Assembly: GCA_015492245.1 (NCBI GenBank)
Contig: WGFM01000012.1
Location: forward strand, 62,001 to 126,000
From: Deltaproteobacteria bacterium
Lineage (GTDB): Bacteria; Desulfobacterota; GWC2-55-46; DRQE01
Length of the DNA stretch: 64,000 nt
Direction of reading: 5' to 3'
The position numbers and the translations under genes were made by a program. Positions 31,992-39,040 of the stretch are shown piece after piece (positions within the stretch are counted from its first letter, which is position 1; every line of letters begins with the position of its first letter). Under the pieces are notes generated by a model. The model had not been told where the DNA came from and made no database searches. It was given only the letters and a program-made list of their open reading frames with translations.

Positions 31992-33047
31992 TCAGAGCTC
32001 CTTCAGTTCCCGCCTCTGGCGACCACTTGGGGTGTGGCTTGTGTAGATGAGTATGTCAGATGGCTCTGGTGGGCTCACAGCTTCTGCCTTCTCTATGGCG
32101 CTGTCTACCACCTCTTCAGAGTGTTTTACCACCTCTTTCTCGTAGTCTTCTGTCCACAGCCCCATTCTCTGCATCACAAGGCGTAGCCTCAAAAGGGGCT
32201 CTCTCTTTTTCCACTCTTCCACCTCCCCAGGGTCTCTGTAGCGTGAGGCATCGTCTGCGGTGGTATGGTCATCGAGCCTGTAGGTGAAGCACTCTATCAG
32301 GGTGGGCCCCTCGCCCCTTTTTGCCCTATTGAGGGCATCGAGGGTGGCCCTGTAGACGGCGAATATGTCGTTTCCATCCACCTGTATGCCCTCGAACCCG
32401 TATGAGAAGGCCTTCTGCGCTATGGTCCTGGAGGCGGTCTGGCGGGTTCTGGGCACAGATATGGCCCACTGGTTGTTCTGGCACAGGAAGACCGTGTTGG
32501 CTTTGAACACACCTGCCATGTTGAGCCCCTCGTGAAAGTCCCCCCTGGAAGAACCACCGTCTCCAAAGTAGCAGAGGGCGGCAGCCCTTGCCCCCTCAAG
32601 CCTCATTGCCCAGCCGCATCCTGTGGCATGGGGTATGTGGGTGCCTACAGGTATGCTCATGGGCACGATATTCATCCCATGGGGTATCTTCATGCCCCGT
32701 TCATCACCCATCCAGTATCTCAAGAGAAGCTCCATGGGATAGCCCAGAGCCGCGAGGACACCACTTTCCCGAAAGGTGGGAAACACCCAGTCTTTAGCAT
32801 CGAGGGCAAGGGCACTGCCCACCTGACTTGCCTCCTGCCCGTAGATGGAAGGATAGGTGCCGATTCTGCCCTCCCGCTGGAGGGAGAGACACCTTGAGTT
32901 GAATGTCCTGGAAAGGACGAGCCTTTCGAAAAAGCTCCTTACAAGCCATTCTGAAAAGCCATCAAAGAGAGACTCATCGAGGTTGCCTGCCTCGTCCACT
33001 ATCTGAAGGTATCTCACCTCGAAACTATCGATGACCCTGTAAGGCAT
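31992..33047 (-). CDS. 2-oxoacid dehydrogenase E1 alpha subunit
   Basis: A 351-residue E1alpha. The thiamine-diphosphate motif [13 protein letters not shown]...NN is centred near residue 170, and the phosphorylation-loop-like [11 protein letters not shown] follows at about 258. It resembles the PdhA of Gram-positive bacteria and BkdA1; the specificity is open. First gene of the E1alpha-E1beta-E2 operon. Transcription from the promoter at 33066-33094 would begin only about a dozen bases before ATG 33047, leaving no room for a usual ribosome-binding site. Confidence 0.92.
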   Translation of the reverse strand: MPYRVIDSFEVRYLQIVDEAGNLDESLFDGFSEWLVRSFFERLVLSRTFNSRCLSLQREGRIGTYPSIYGQEASQVGSALALDAKDWVFPTFRESGVLAALGYPMELLLRYWMGDERGMKIPHGMNIVPMSIPVGTHIPHATGCGWAMRLEGARAAALCYFGDGGSSRGDFHEGLNMAGVFKANTVFLCQNNQWAISVPRTRQTASRTIAQKAFSYGFEGIQVDGNDIFAVYRATLDALNRAKRGEGPTLIECFTYRLDDHTTADDASRYRDPGEVEEWKKREPLLRLRLVMQRMGLWTEDYEKEVVKHSEEVVDSAIEKAEAVSPPEPSDILIYTSHTPSGRQRRELKEL

Positions 33048-33065
33048 ACAGAAAAAGTTTAGCAG

Positions 33066-33094
33066 GTAATACCAGGGTGGTCAACCAGTGTCAA
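33066..33094 (-). promoter_or_regulatory. Sigma-70 promoter of the 2-oxoacid dehydrogenase operon
   Basis: On the minus strand: TTGACA (33094-33089), exactly 17 bases, TATTAC (33071-33066) preceded by TGG, an extended -10. The predicted transcript starts near 33058, about 11-12 bases before the E1alpha start. Confidence 0.6.
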
Positions 33095-33139
33095 AATAAG
33101 TGCTGGATTTGGGCAGGGGGATGTCATAAAATATGTTCC

Positions 33140-33793
33140 ATGGTGGATACAGGAAGAATAAGGTTCGATGAGCAGGGGCTCGTTCCAGCCATTGCGCAGG
33201 ACTGGCTCACAGGCGAGGTCCTCATGCTCGCCTATATGGACAGGGAGGCCCTTGAGAAGACCATCGAGACAGGCAGGGTGCACTACTACAGCAGAAGCCG
33301 CAAAAGACTGTGGCTCAAGGGCGAGACCTCTGGAAACTTCCAGGAACTTGTAAGCCTATACCATGACTGCGATGGCGATACCCTTCTCCTTAAGGTCAAA
33401 CAGCAGGGTGTTGCCTGCCATACAGGCGAGAGAAGCTGTTTCTTCACCCCTGTTACAGAAGAAGACGCAGCGGTGGGAGCAGAAATAATAGTAAGGCTAT
33501 TCAACACCATAAAGGATAGGAAAGGGGCATCTTCAGAGAAATCCTACACCGCTTCACTCTATGAGAAGGGGCTTCCAAAGATAGCAGAGAAGATATACGA
33601 GGAGGCATCGGAACTCATAGTTGCCGCAAAGAAGGAGGGTAGAGAAAATATCGTCCATGAGCTCTGTGATCTCTGGTACCATACCCTTGTGCTCCTGGGT
33701 TACAAGGGGGTGGAACTTGAAGATGTCTTCAAAGAGCTTGGAAGAAGGTCTGGGAGATCGGGTATAGAGGAGAAGATAAACAGGAAAAAGTAG
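33140..33793 (+). CDS. hisIE: Bifunctional phosphoribosyl-AMP cyclohydrolase / phosphoribosyl-ATP pyrophosphatase
   Basis: A 217-residue fusion carrying steps two and three of histidine synthesis. HisI part (1-115): Zn/Mg-binding region [13 protein letters not shown] and [10 protein letters not shown]. HisE part (about 125-215): [19 protein letters not shown] with the acidic helix that binds the metal, and [14 protein letters not shown]. The frame is open upstream to 33077, but ATG 33140 is the first methionine that gives the family's N-terminus; no clear ribosome-binding site is visible. It is separated from the other his genes by the dismutase and the minus-strand dehydrogenase operon. Confidence 0.93.
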   Translation: MVDTGRIRFDEQGLVPAIAQDWLTGEVLMLAYMDREALEKTIETGRVHYYSRSRKRLWLKGETSGNFQELVSLYHDCDGDTLLLKVKQQGVACHTGERSCFFTPVTEEDAAVGAEIIVRLFNTIKDRKGASSEKSYTASLYEKGLPKIAEKIYEEASELIVAAKKEGRENIVHELCDLWYHTLVLLGYKGVELEDVFKELGRRSGRSGIEEKINRKK

Positions 33794-33809
33794 GAAAGGA
33801 GAGGGTTGT

Positions 33810-34145
33810 ATGGATTGCATCTTCTGCAAGATAATAGATGGAGAGATACCATCCACGAAACTGTATGAGGACGAGGGGTTTGTTGTCATAAAGGATATAA
33901 ACCCCCAGGCACCTGTGCACCTTCTGATAATACCCAAGAGACATTACTCCACACTCGTTGACTGTAACGATTCGGAGATACTTGGTGGCCTGGTGGATGT
34001 TGCGAAAAGGGTTGCCACAGAAGAGGGTCTTTCTGACAGGGGGTTTCGCCTTGTGGTGAACACAAACGAGGAGGGCGGCCAGACGGTCTTTCACCTCCAC
34101 ATGCATCTTCTTGCAGGAAGGTCTCTTTCAGGAAGGATGGGCTAA
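33810..34145 (+). CDS. HIT-family nucleotide hydrolase
   Basis: A 111-residue HIT protein of the Hint/HinT branch. The histidine triad is HLHMHLLAG near the C-terminus, and the N-terminal DCIFCKIIDGEIPS is the conserved zinc/substrate-binding block. These enzymes hydrolyse purine nucleoside phosphoramidates or adenylated intermediates. AAAGGAGAGG precedes ATG 33810. The stop overlaps the end of the convergent threonine dehydratase gene by four bases. Confidence 0.95.
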   Translation: MDCIFCKIIDGEIPSTKLYEDEGFVVIKDINPQAPVHLLIIPKRHYSTLVDCNDSEILGGLVDVAKRVATEEGLSDRGFRLVVNTNEEGGQTVFHLHMHLLAGRSLSGRMG

Positions 34146-35347
34146 CAGGTAAGCTCGTATCCCAGCATCCCGAGCCTTTCTCTTATCCGCTCTGTGTGCT
34201 CTCTGCCCTCCACCTCAACGACAAGTTCCACCCTTGTTCTGCCCACAGGGACATCCAGTGCATCCCTGTTGTGGGTTACCTGAAGGATGTTGGCACGCAT
34301 ACCAGCAACCTCAGAGGCCAGGGCTGCAAGCTCGCCAGGTGCATCCTCTATGACAGTGGTTATGGAACATACCCTGCCCTCCTTTACAAGCCCCTTGTGA
34401 AGTATCCTGTCGAGGGTTGTAACATCTATGTTGCCACCGCTTAACACCACAACCAGCTTTCTTATGCCCTCAAGGGGTATCTTCTTTTCCATAAGGGCTG
34501 CCATACCTGTGGCCCCTGCCCCCTCGACGACGAGTTTCTTCCGTTCCATGAGCTTGACTATGGCCTCTGCAATGGTCTCTTCTTCAACGGTTACAGCACA
34601 GTCCACATACCGTTCTACAAGGGGCAGGGTCTTGCTGCCCACCTGTTTTATGTTTACGCCATCTGCTATCGAGGGCTTTGTCTGGACTGCCACCGGGCGG
34701 TGGTGTTTGAGTGCCTCACTCAAGGATGGCGAAAGGGTGGACTCTACCCCCACAAGTTTCACCCCACCGCTGTGCTCCTTTATCCATGTGGCAATACCTG
34801 CTATGAGCCCGCCTCCACCCACAGGAACCACCACACAGTCCACCCCTGCAAGGGATGAGAGTATCTCCACCCCTATGGTGCCCTGGCCTGCCATCACAAC
34901 CTCGTCATCGAAGGGGTGGATGAAGGCAAGCCTTCTGGTTCTGGAAAGATGGAGGGCATGCTCGTAGGCTTCAGAAAATGTTCTGCCATGAAGAACGACC
35001 TCTGCCCCATAGCCCCTTGTTGCCATGTATTTCACTATGGGGGTGGTCTCTGGCATGACGATGGTTGCCCTGATGCCCACAAGCCCCGATGCCCAGGCCA
35101 CACCCTGTGCATGGTTGCCAGATGATGCGGCAACCACTCCACGGGCCTTCTCCTCTGCTGTAAGCGATGAGATACGGTTGTACGCACCCCTTACCTTGAA
35201 GGAGCCAGTCTTCTGAAGATTCTCGAGCTTAAGATAGACCTCTACGCCGAACATCCTGGAGAAAGAGGTGGAATATACAATGGGAGTTTCGTGCACCACC
35301 CCTTTAAGCCTTCTGTGTGCCCTTTCTATAAGCCCAACAAGTTCCAT
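34142..35347 (-). CDS. ilvA: Threonine ammonia-lyase (threonine dehydratase)
   Basis: A 401-residue PLP enzyme converting threonine to 2-oxobutyrate for isoleucine synthesis, or for degradation. Lys51 in TGSFKVRGAYN holds PLP, SSGNHAQGVA and the phosphate cup PVGGGGLIAG follow, and a C-terminal ACT domain begins near residue 325 (TTVIEDAPGELAALA). This is the short form with one ACT domain (TdcB/IlvA1-like), so whether it is biosynthetic or catabolic is uncertain. The frame is open to 35410, but ATG 35347, four bases after the methyltransferase stop, is the family start. Confidence 0.92.
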   Translation of the reverse strand: MELVGLIERAHRRLKGVVHETPIVYSTSFSRMFGVEVYLKLENLQKTGSFKVRGAYNRISSLTAEEKARGVVAASSGNHAQGVAWASGLVGIRATIVMPETTPIVKYMATRGYGAEVVLHGRTFSEAYEHALHLSRTRRLAFIHPFDDEVVMAGQGTIGVEILSSLAGVDCVVVPVGGGGLIAGIATWIKEHSGGVKLVGVESTLSPSLSEALKHHRPVAVQTKPSIADGVNIKQVGSKTLPLVERYVDCAVTVEEETIAEAIVKLMERKKLVVEGAGATGMAALMEKKIPLEGIRKLVVVLSGGNIDVTTLDRILHKGLVKEGRVCSITTVIEDAPGELAALASEVAGMRANILQVTHNRDALDVPVGRTRVELVVEVEGREHTERIRERLGMLGYELTC

Positions 35348-35351
35348 AGGG

Positions 35352-36092
35352 TTACCCCATCCTCTGACGCAGGGCCTCAAATAGTGCAATGGTGGATGCC
35401 TGGGCTGCATTGAGGGAGTTCAGCCTGCCCCTCATGGGTATGTGGCAGAGTATATCACACTCCTGGCGCAGTAACCTTCTTATACCCTTTGCCTCACCAC
35501 CTACAACGAGGGCTATGTCCATCGTGAGGTCTACCCTGTATATTGGGGTCTCTGTGTCTGCCTCAAGCCCCACCACCCATATGCCCTCATCTTTGAGCAA
35601 CCTTGCAACCCCTGTAAGGTTTGTTGCAAGTGCTATGGGGGTGTGCTCTGTGGCCCCGGCAGAACTCTTGACCACAACCGGTGTTACATGGCATGCCCTC
35701 CTTCTGGGGATTATTATGCCATGTATGCCCGCACAGTGGGCACTCCTTACTATGGAGCCCAGGTTTACAGGGTCTTCGATGGAGTCGAGCAGAAGGATGA
35801 ATGCCCTATCTCCAGAGGCCCTCCACACATCCAGAATATCTTCAGGCTCCCTGTAGGGAAACCCTCCCTTTACAAGTGCCACCACACCCTGGTGAGAAGA
35901 ACCTCCGGCGATGGAGCCGATTCTTTCTTTTTCCACCCTTTCTATGTCTATGCCGAGCCCTGTGGCAACCTCTTCTATCTCCTTTATGGCCCTGTCCTCC
36001 CTTTCCCTGTAGATATAGATGGTCTTTATCCTGCGGGCTGTGGCCGAACGCAGTGCCTCTCTCAGGGGGTTTATGCCGTAAATGGTCCTCAT
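35352..36092 (-). CDS. rlmB: TrmH/RlmB-family 23S rRNA 2'-O-methyltransferase
   Basis: A 246-residue SPOUT methyltransferase. The N-terminal substrate-binding part (YGINPLREALR) matches RlmB, and the knot domain shows motif 1 LDSIEDPVNLGSIVRSA, motif 2 ALVVGGEAKGIRRL and motif 3 IPMRGRLNSLNAAQA. RlmB methylates G2251 of 23S rRNA in E. coli. The overlap with the TPR gene (four bases) shows coupling. The family is certain, the exact target likely. Confidence 0.9.
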   Translation of the reverse strand: MRTIYGINPLREALRSATARRIKTIYIYREREDRAIKEIEEVATGLGIDIERVEKERIGSIAGGSSHQGVVALVKGGFPYREPEDILDVWRASGDRAFILLLDSIEDPVNLGSIVRSAHCAGIHGIIIPRRRACHVTPVVVKSSAGATEHTPIALATNLTGVARLLKDEGIWVVGLEADTETPIYRVDLTMDIALVVGGEAKGIRRLLRQECDILCHIPMRGRLNSLNAAQASTIALFEALRQRMG

Positions 36093-36766
36093 GGCACCAC
36101 CGGTATGCCCTTTTTGAGGTCTTCTATCTTCTCCCTGGTCTGTTCTGCCTTCTCTTTGTCGCCCATGAGGGTGTAGAGTTCGAGGAGATGCTCCTCTATA
36201 CGGAGCATGCCCCGAATGTTGGCAGGTGGTGTGCGTATTGCTGCATCCTCGAAGAGCCTTTCTGCCTGTACAAGGTTGCCCCGCCGCATCTCTATTATGC
36301 CGAGGGAGTCAAGATATATGTAGCTTCTTTCAGTGTCCAGTGTGAGCCCACGGGATATGGTTACATAGGCGTCTGTGTAGCGCCCCGTCTCTATGTAGAC
36401 CCAGCCAAGGTTGTTGTAGAAGACCCCTTTGGAGGGGTCTATTTCTATGGCCTTGAGGTAGTATCTTTCAGCCTCTGGATGGTTCTGCATCTTGAGGTAC
36501 ACATTGCCCAGCCCGAAGTATGCCAGGGCGCTTCTGGGGTTGAGCCTTAGCGCCTCGTTGTATTCCCTTATTGCTGCCCCGAGGGCTCCGCCTGCCTCGT
36601 ATGCGGTTGCAAGCCTTATGTGTTCAGTGTATGTAAGGGGGCTCTTCTTGGATACCCTCACGAACTGCCTGGAACAGGAGGTGAGAAGAAGTAGTGCCAC
36701 CGCAACAAGTATCAATACGAAGCGGCGGGTCTTATAAGAAGGGTTGCAAAACCTGTCTTCTTCCAT
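36089..36766 (-). CDS. TPR-repeat lipoprotein, PA2778-type partner
   Basis: A 225-residue lipoprotein with signal end LLLTSC and about four TPR units: AIREYNEALRLNPRSALAYFGLGNVY, AERYYLKAIEIDP, AYVTISRGLTLD and AERLFEDAAIR. Its first 55 bases overlap the upstream C39-like gene. A TTG at 36715 would avoid the overlap but would remove the basic KTRR that a signal peptide needs, so ATG 36766 is kept. In many genomes a C39-like peptidase and a TPR region occur in one PA2778-family protein; here they are two overlapping genes. The TPRs probably bind a protein partner in the periplasm. Confidence 0.78.
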   Translation of the reverse strand: MEEDRFCNPSYKTRRFVLILVAVALLLLTSCSRQFVRVSKKSPLTYTEHIRLATAYEAGGALGAAIREYNEALRLNPRSALAYFGLGNVYLKMQNHPEAERYYLKAIEIDPSKGVFYNNLGWVYIETGRYTDAYVTISRGLTLDTERSYIYLDSLGIIEMRRGNLVQAERLFEDAAIRTPPANIRGMLRIEEHLLELYTLMGDKEKAEQTREKIEDLKKGIPVVP

Positions 36767-37272
36767 ATCTTCTCGAGCCTCTTGTAGGGGATGAACTCTG
36801 GACGGGCCTTTCCGGAATGGACTATAATGCCACCCCTTGAGTCATCGTAGCCTCTAACCACCATGAAGTGGCCTATACGGTAGCTGCCCACACCGAGGTC
36901 CACAAATATTATGAGAGGGAGGTCGCCCTTTATCCTCTCTTTGAGGTCATCCACCGAGCCCCTGTAGTATCTTGCAGTGAGCCCCTGTTTTTTTGCAAAA
37001 AGCAGCATGTCTATCGCAAGGCTGCCGCCAAGCCGCTCGGTGGACAGCTCTGTGGCTATCCTGTCAGGAGACAGCTTCAGCCCGTAATAACCGAGCACAC
37101 CGGCAAGGGAGGCAGGCCCGCACATAAGCCTCTTCTGTGTATAGAGAGGAACCCCCTCTATCATGTATCCATCGAAACTCCCCGCAGGGGGAAGCCTGTA
37201 TGTGGATGCACAGGATACGGATAGCACACCCACACAGATATAGAACACAGCCCTCGAAAGAGCAGGCTTCAT
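36712..37272 (-). CDS. C39-like cysteine peptidase lipoprotein, PA2778 family
   Basis: A 186-residue lipoprotein (Cys21, SVSC). The papain-like core of the C39 type has Gln46, catalytic Cys51 in MCGPASLAGVLGYYG, and His135 in GHFMVVRGYDD. The third residue, normally Asp/Asn, seems to be in the IIVHSG segment and is not obvious, so activity is likely but unproven. It matches the peptidase half of PA2778-family proteins, and its neighbours are a TPR lipoprotein and a PA2779-like gene, which are the usual partners. The substrate is unknown. It is transcribed from the minus-strand promoter at 37710-37739. Confidence 0.8.
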   Translation of the reverse strand: MKPALSRAVFYICVGVLSVSCASTYRLPPAGSFDGYMIEGVPLYTQKRLMCGPASLAGVLGYYGLKLSPDRIATELSTERLGGSLAIDMLLFAKKQGLTARYYRGSVDDLKERIKGDLPLIIFVDLGVGSYRIGHFMVVRGYDDSRGGIIVHSGKARPEFIPYKRLEKIWKKTGFATLLIRPAASY

Positions 37273-37281
37273 GGTTAAGGC

Positions 37282-37674
37282 TTATTCATCCTTCTCTATT
37301 ACTATCTTGTGGTCTGTAATGTGCAGTAATACCAGAACCAGGATGACAACGACCAGAAGCCCTATGACGGCTCCCAGGGCATCGCCACCCGGGTAGAGAC
37401 TTTCGATGTTCTGGGCGAAACTGTGGAGTTCTTCATCGCTGAGGGAGTCAAGCTTTGAATATATTTCTTTTTCCGTAAGTCCAATATCTTCAAGACGCTC
37501 CTTGACTATCTTTGTCTCGAGCACACGCTGGATCTTTGCCATGTCATCAGCCCTGATGCCGGAGAACTCTCCCGAGCCCACCACATATGCCATCGTCTTT
37601 ACAGGAAAGAGGTTGAGGGTGAACATGAATGCTACCAGGTAGAGCGCCATAAACTTTAGGAGTCTTTTCTTCAT
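37282..37674 (-). CDS. PA2779-family small membrane protein
   Basis: A 130-residue protein with an N-terminal hydrophobic signal/helix (about 8-28), a helical middle region (EKEIYSKLDSLSDEELHSFAQNIES) and a C-terminal membrane helix (about 98-118) with a short charged tail. Length, layout and position directly upstream of a PA2778-like peptidase gene match the PA2779 family, whose function is unknown. First gene of this minus-strand operon. Confidence 0.75.
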   Translation of the reverse strand: MKKRLLKFMALYLVAFMFTLNLFPVKTMAYVVGSGEFSGIRADDMAKIQRVLETKIVKERLEDIGLTEKEIYSKLDSLSDEELHSFAQNIESLYPGGDALGAVIGLLVVVILVLVLLHITDHKIVIEKDE

Positions 37675-37709
37675 GCCGCTGCCTCCTTTCTACCGAAGAT
37701 TTTTTATTA

Positions 37710-37739
37710 AATAAATCACAAAATCTTGCAGACTGTCAA
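37710..37739 (-). promoter_or_regulatory. Minus-strand promoter of the PA2779/PA2778 operon
   Basis: On the minus strand: TTGACA (37739-37734), 18-base spacer, TTTATT (37715-37710). The transcript would start about 30 bases before ATG 37674. Confidence 0.45.
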
Positions 37740-37749
37740 TACAGAAAAA

Positions 37750-37767
37750 AGGCTTTCAAAAAAGCCT
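37750..37767. repeat. Perfect inverted repeat between divergent promoters
   Basis: AGGCTTT (37750-37756), CAAA, AAAGCCT (37761-37767): seven perfect pairs with a four-base loop, flanked by A runs on the plus strand. It sits between the minus-strand -35 and the plus-strand -10, so an operator for a shared regulator is possible. On the minus strand it has terminator form (T run after the stem), which would block transcription coming from the lipoprotein side. Confidence 0.5.
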
Positions 37768-37773
37768 GTATGA

Positions 37774-37782
37774 TGATATAGT
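37774..37782 (+). promoter_or_regulatory. Extended -10 promoter of the DUF2155 lipoprotein gene
   Basis: TATAGT (37777-37782) preceded by TGA (37774-37776), an extended -10. There is only a poor -35 (TTTCAA, 37754-37759), which falls inside the inverted repeat. Start near 37790, about 30 bases before ATG 37821. Confidence 0.45.
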
Positions 37783-37820
37783 AATCTGAGTCAGTCTGGC
37801 CTACGGAAGGAGGAAAGCTT

Positions 37821-38387
37821 ATGTTAAGGAATATAGTGTTTGTATTCATGGCAACCCTGTTGTTTGCTGGCGGGTGTTCTGCTGAAGGAGAGAAGACCGC
37901 AAGGAAAGAGAGCCCACCTGCCACAGAGAAGCTGCAGGCAAAGGAGGAGGGTGGCAAGCTGCCCGAAGGACATCCCGCCATCAAAAGGGGTGGCAACAAG
38001 AACATGGTGAATCATGGCGGTATGAAGACCCAGAGGCAGGTGGTGGTCAGTGATGAGGTGAAGACAAAATGGAAGGCCGTGGAACTTGAGATTACAGACC
38101 GCAAACTGAATACAAAGGATATTGTAAAGGTTGAGATAGGCAAGGAGGTTGGGGTTGGCAAGACAGGATACTCCATAAGGGTGGAGGCGTTCCTGCCAGA
38201 CTATGCCGTATTCAGTGATCACATAGGCTCGCGCTCTGCAGAACCCAACAACCCTGCAGTACTCGTTGAGCTCCTAAGAGATGACAGGAGTGTGGCAAAG
38301 GGCTGGGTGTTCAAGAAGTTCCCAACTTTCAACTCCTATCAGCACGAAAGGTTCGCATTAGCGCTCCTCGTGCCACAGGCAGAGTAG
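37821..38387 (+). CDS. DUF2155-domain lipoprotein
   Basis: A 188-residue lipoprotein (Cys19, FAGGC). A charged, low-complexity linker (about 20-75) is followed by a beta domain from KWKAVELEITDRK to the end, with EPNNPAVLVELLRD and KGWVFKKFP. These features match DUF2155 proteins of Proteobacteria and Nitrospirota; no function is established. AAGGAGG precedes ATG 37821. It is probably monocistronic, as a promoter candidate lies before the next gene. Confidence 0.75.
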   Translation: MLRNIVFVFMATLLFAGGCSAEGEKTARKESPPATEKLQAKEEGGKLPEGHPAIKRGGNKNMVNHGGMKTQRQVVVSDEVKTKWKAVELEITDRKLNTKDIVKVEIGKEVGVGKTGYSIRVEAFLPDYAVFSDHIGSRSAEPNNPAVLVELLRDDRSVAKGWVFKKFPTFNSYQHERFALALLVPQAE

Positions 38388-38400
38388 CCCTGCCAGATGG

Positions 38401-38429
38401 TTGCAATTTGTGGTAAACCGAGATATGTT
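38401..38429 (+). promoter_or_regulatory. Possible promoter of the DUF4390-NtrYX operon
   Basis: TTGCAA (38401-38406), 17-base spacer, TATGTT (38424-38429); four of six matches in each box. It lies in the 79-base gap before the DUF4390 gene. Confidence 0.4.
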
Positions 38430-38466
38430 ATTAAGGCTCGAAATCTTATACCCCTCTTTGGCATAG

Positions 38467-39021
38467 ATGATTTTCTTGAGAAGAGTTTGTCTTGCTATAG
38501 TAATGTTTATCCTTATAGTTTACTGCTCACCTGCACAGGGGGCCGATATAACGAGGCTCAAGGTGGAGCATTCGCCTCAATTCAGGGTCTCTTTTTTCAT
38601 AAAGGATGCCTTCACCAAAGATATAGAAGAGGCCATAAAGAGTGGTATACCCACCTCCTTCACCTTCATTATAAAACTCTACAGGAAGAAGACCCTCTGG
38701 CCCGATGAACTTGTGGGCTCCTGGAGGTTCGACCATACGGTAAGATACGATATCCTCAAGGAGGTATACGAGGTGGTGCTCGCTGAAAAGAACACCACCG
38801 AGAAGGTGAAGGATAGGAAAAAGATGCATATCCTCATGTCCACGGTCAGTGATATGGTTATCTCTCCTACACCTGTACTCAAAGAGGGCGAGGTATATGA
38901 GCTGAGGATCAAGGCAAAACTCTATACCGTAAGGCTCCCCTTCCTTCTGAAATATGTCCTGTTCTTCCTTAAGTTCTGGGATGTTGAGTCAAGTTGGTAT
39001 GTCTATAGATTCACTGTTTAG
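38467..39021 (+). CDS. DUF4390-domain exported protein
   Basis: A 184-residue protein with an N-terminal signal (about 4-25, ending SPAQGA) and a beta-rich domain that matches DUF4390: VSFFIKDAFTKDIEEAIKSGIPTSFTF is typical of the start and FLLKYVLFFLKFWDVES of the end. DUF4390 genes commonly stand directly before ntrY-ntrX pairs, as here (19-base gap), so the protein may act in the periplasm with the NtrY sensor; this is by association only. Confidence 0.75.
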   Translation: MIFLRRVCLAIVMFILIVYCSPAQGADITRLKVEHSPQFRVSFFIKDAFTKDIEEAIKSGIPTSFTFIIKLYRKKTLWPDELVGSWRFDHTVRYDILKEVYEVVLAEKNTTEKVKDRKKMHILMSTVSDMVISPTPVLKEGEVYELRIKAKLYTVRLPFLLKYVLFFLKFWDVESSWYVYRFTV

Positions 39022-39040
39022 CTAAAAGATCGAGCGTGCC

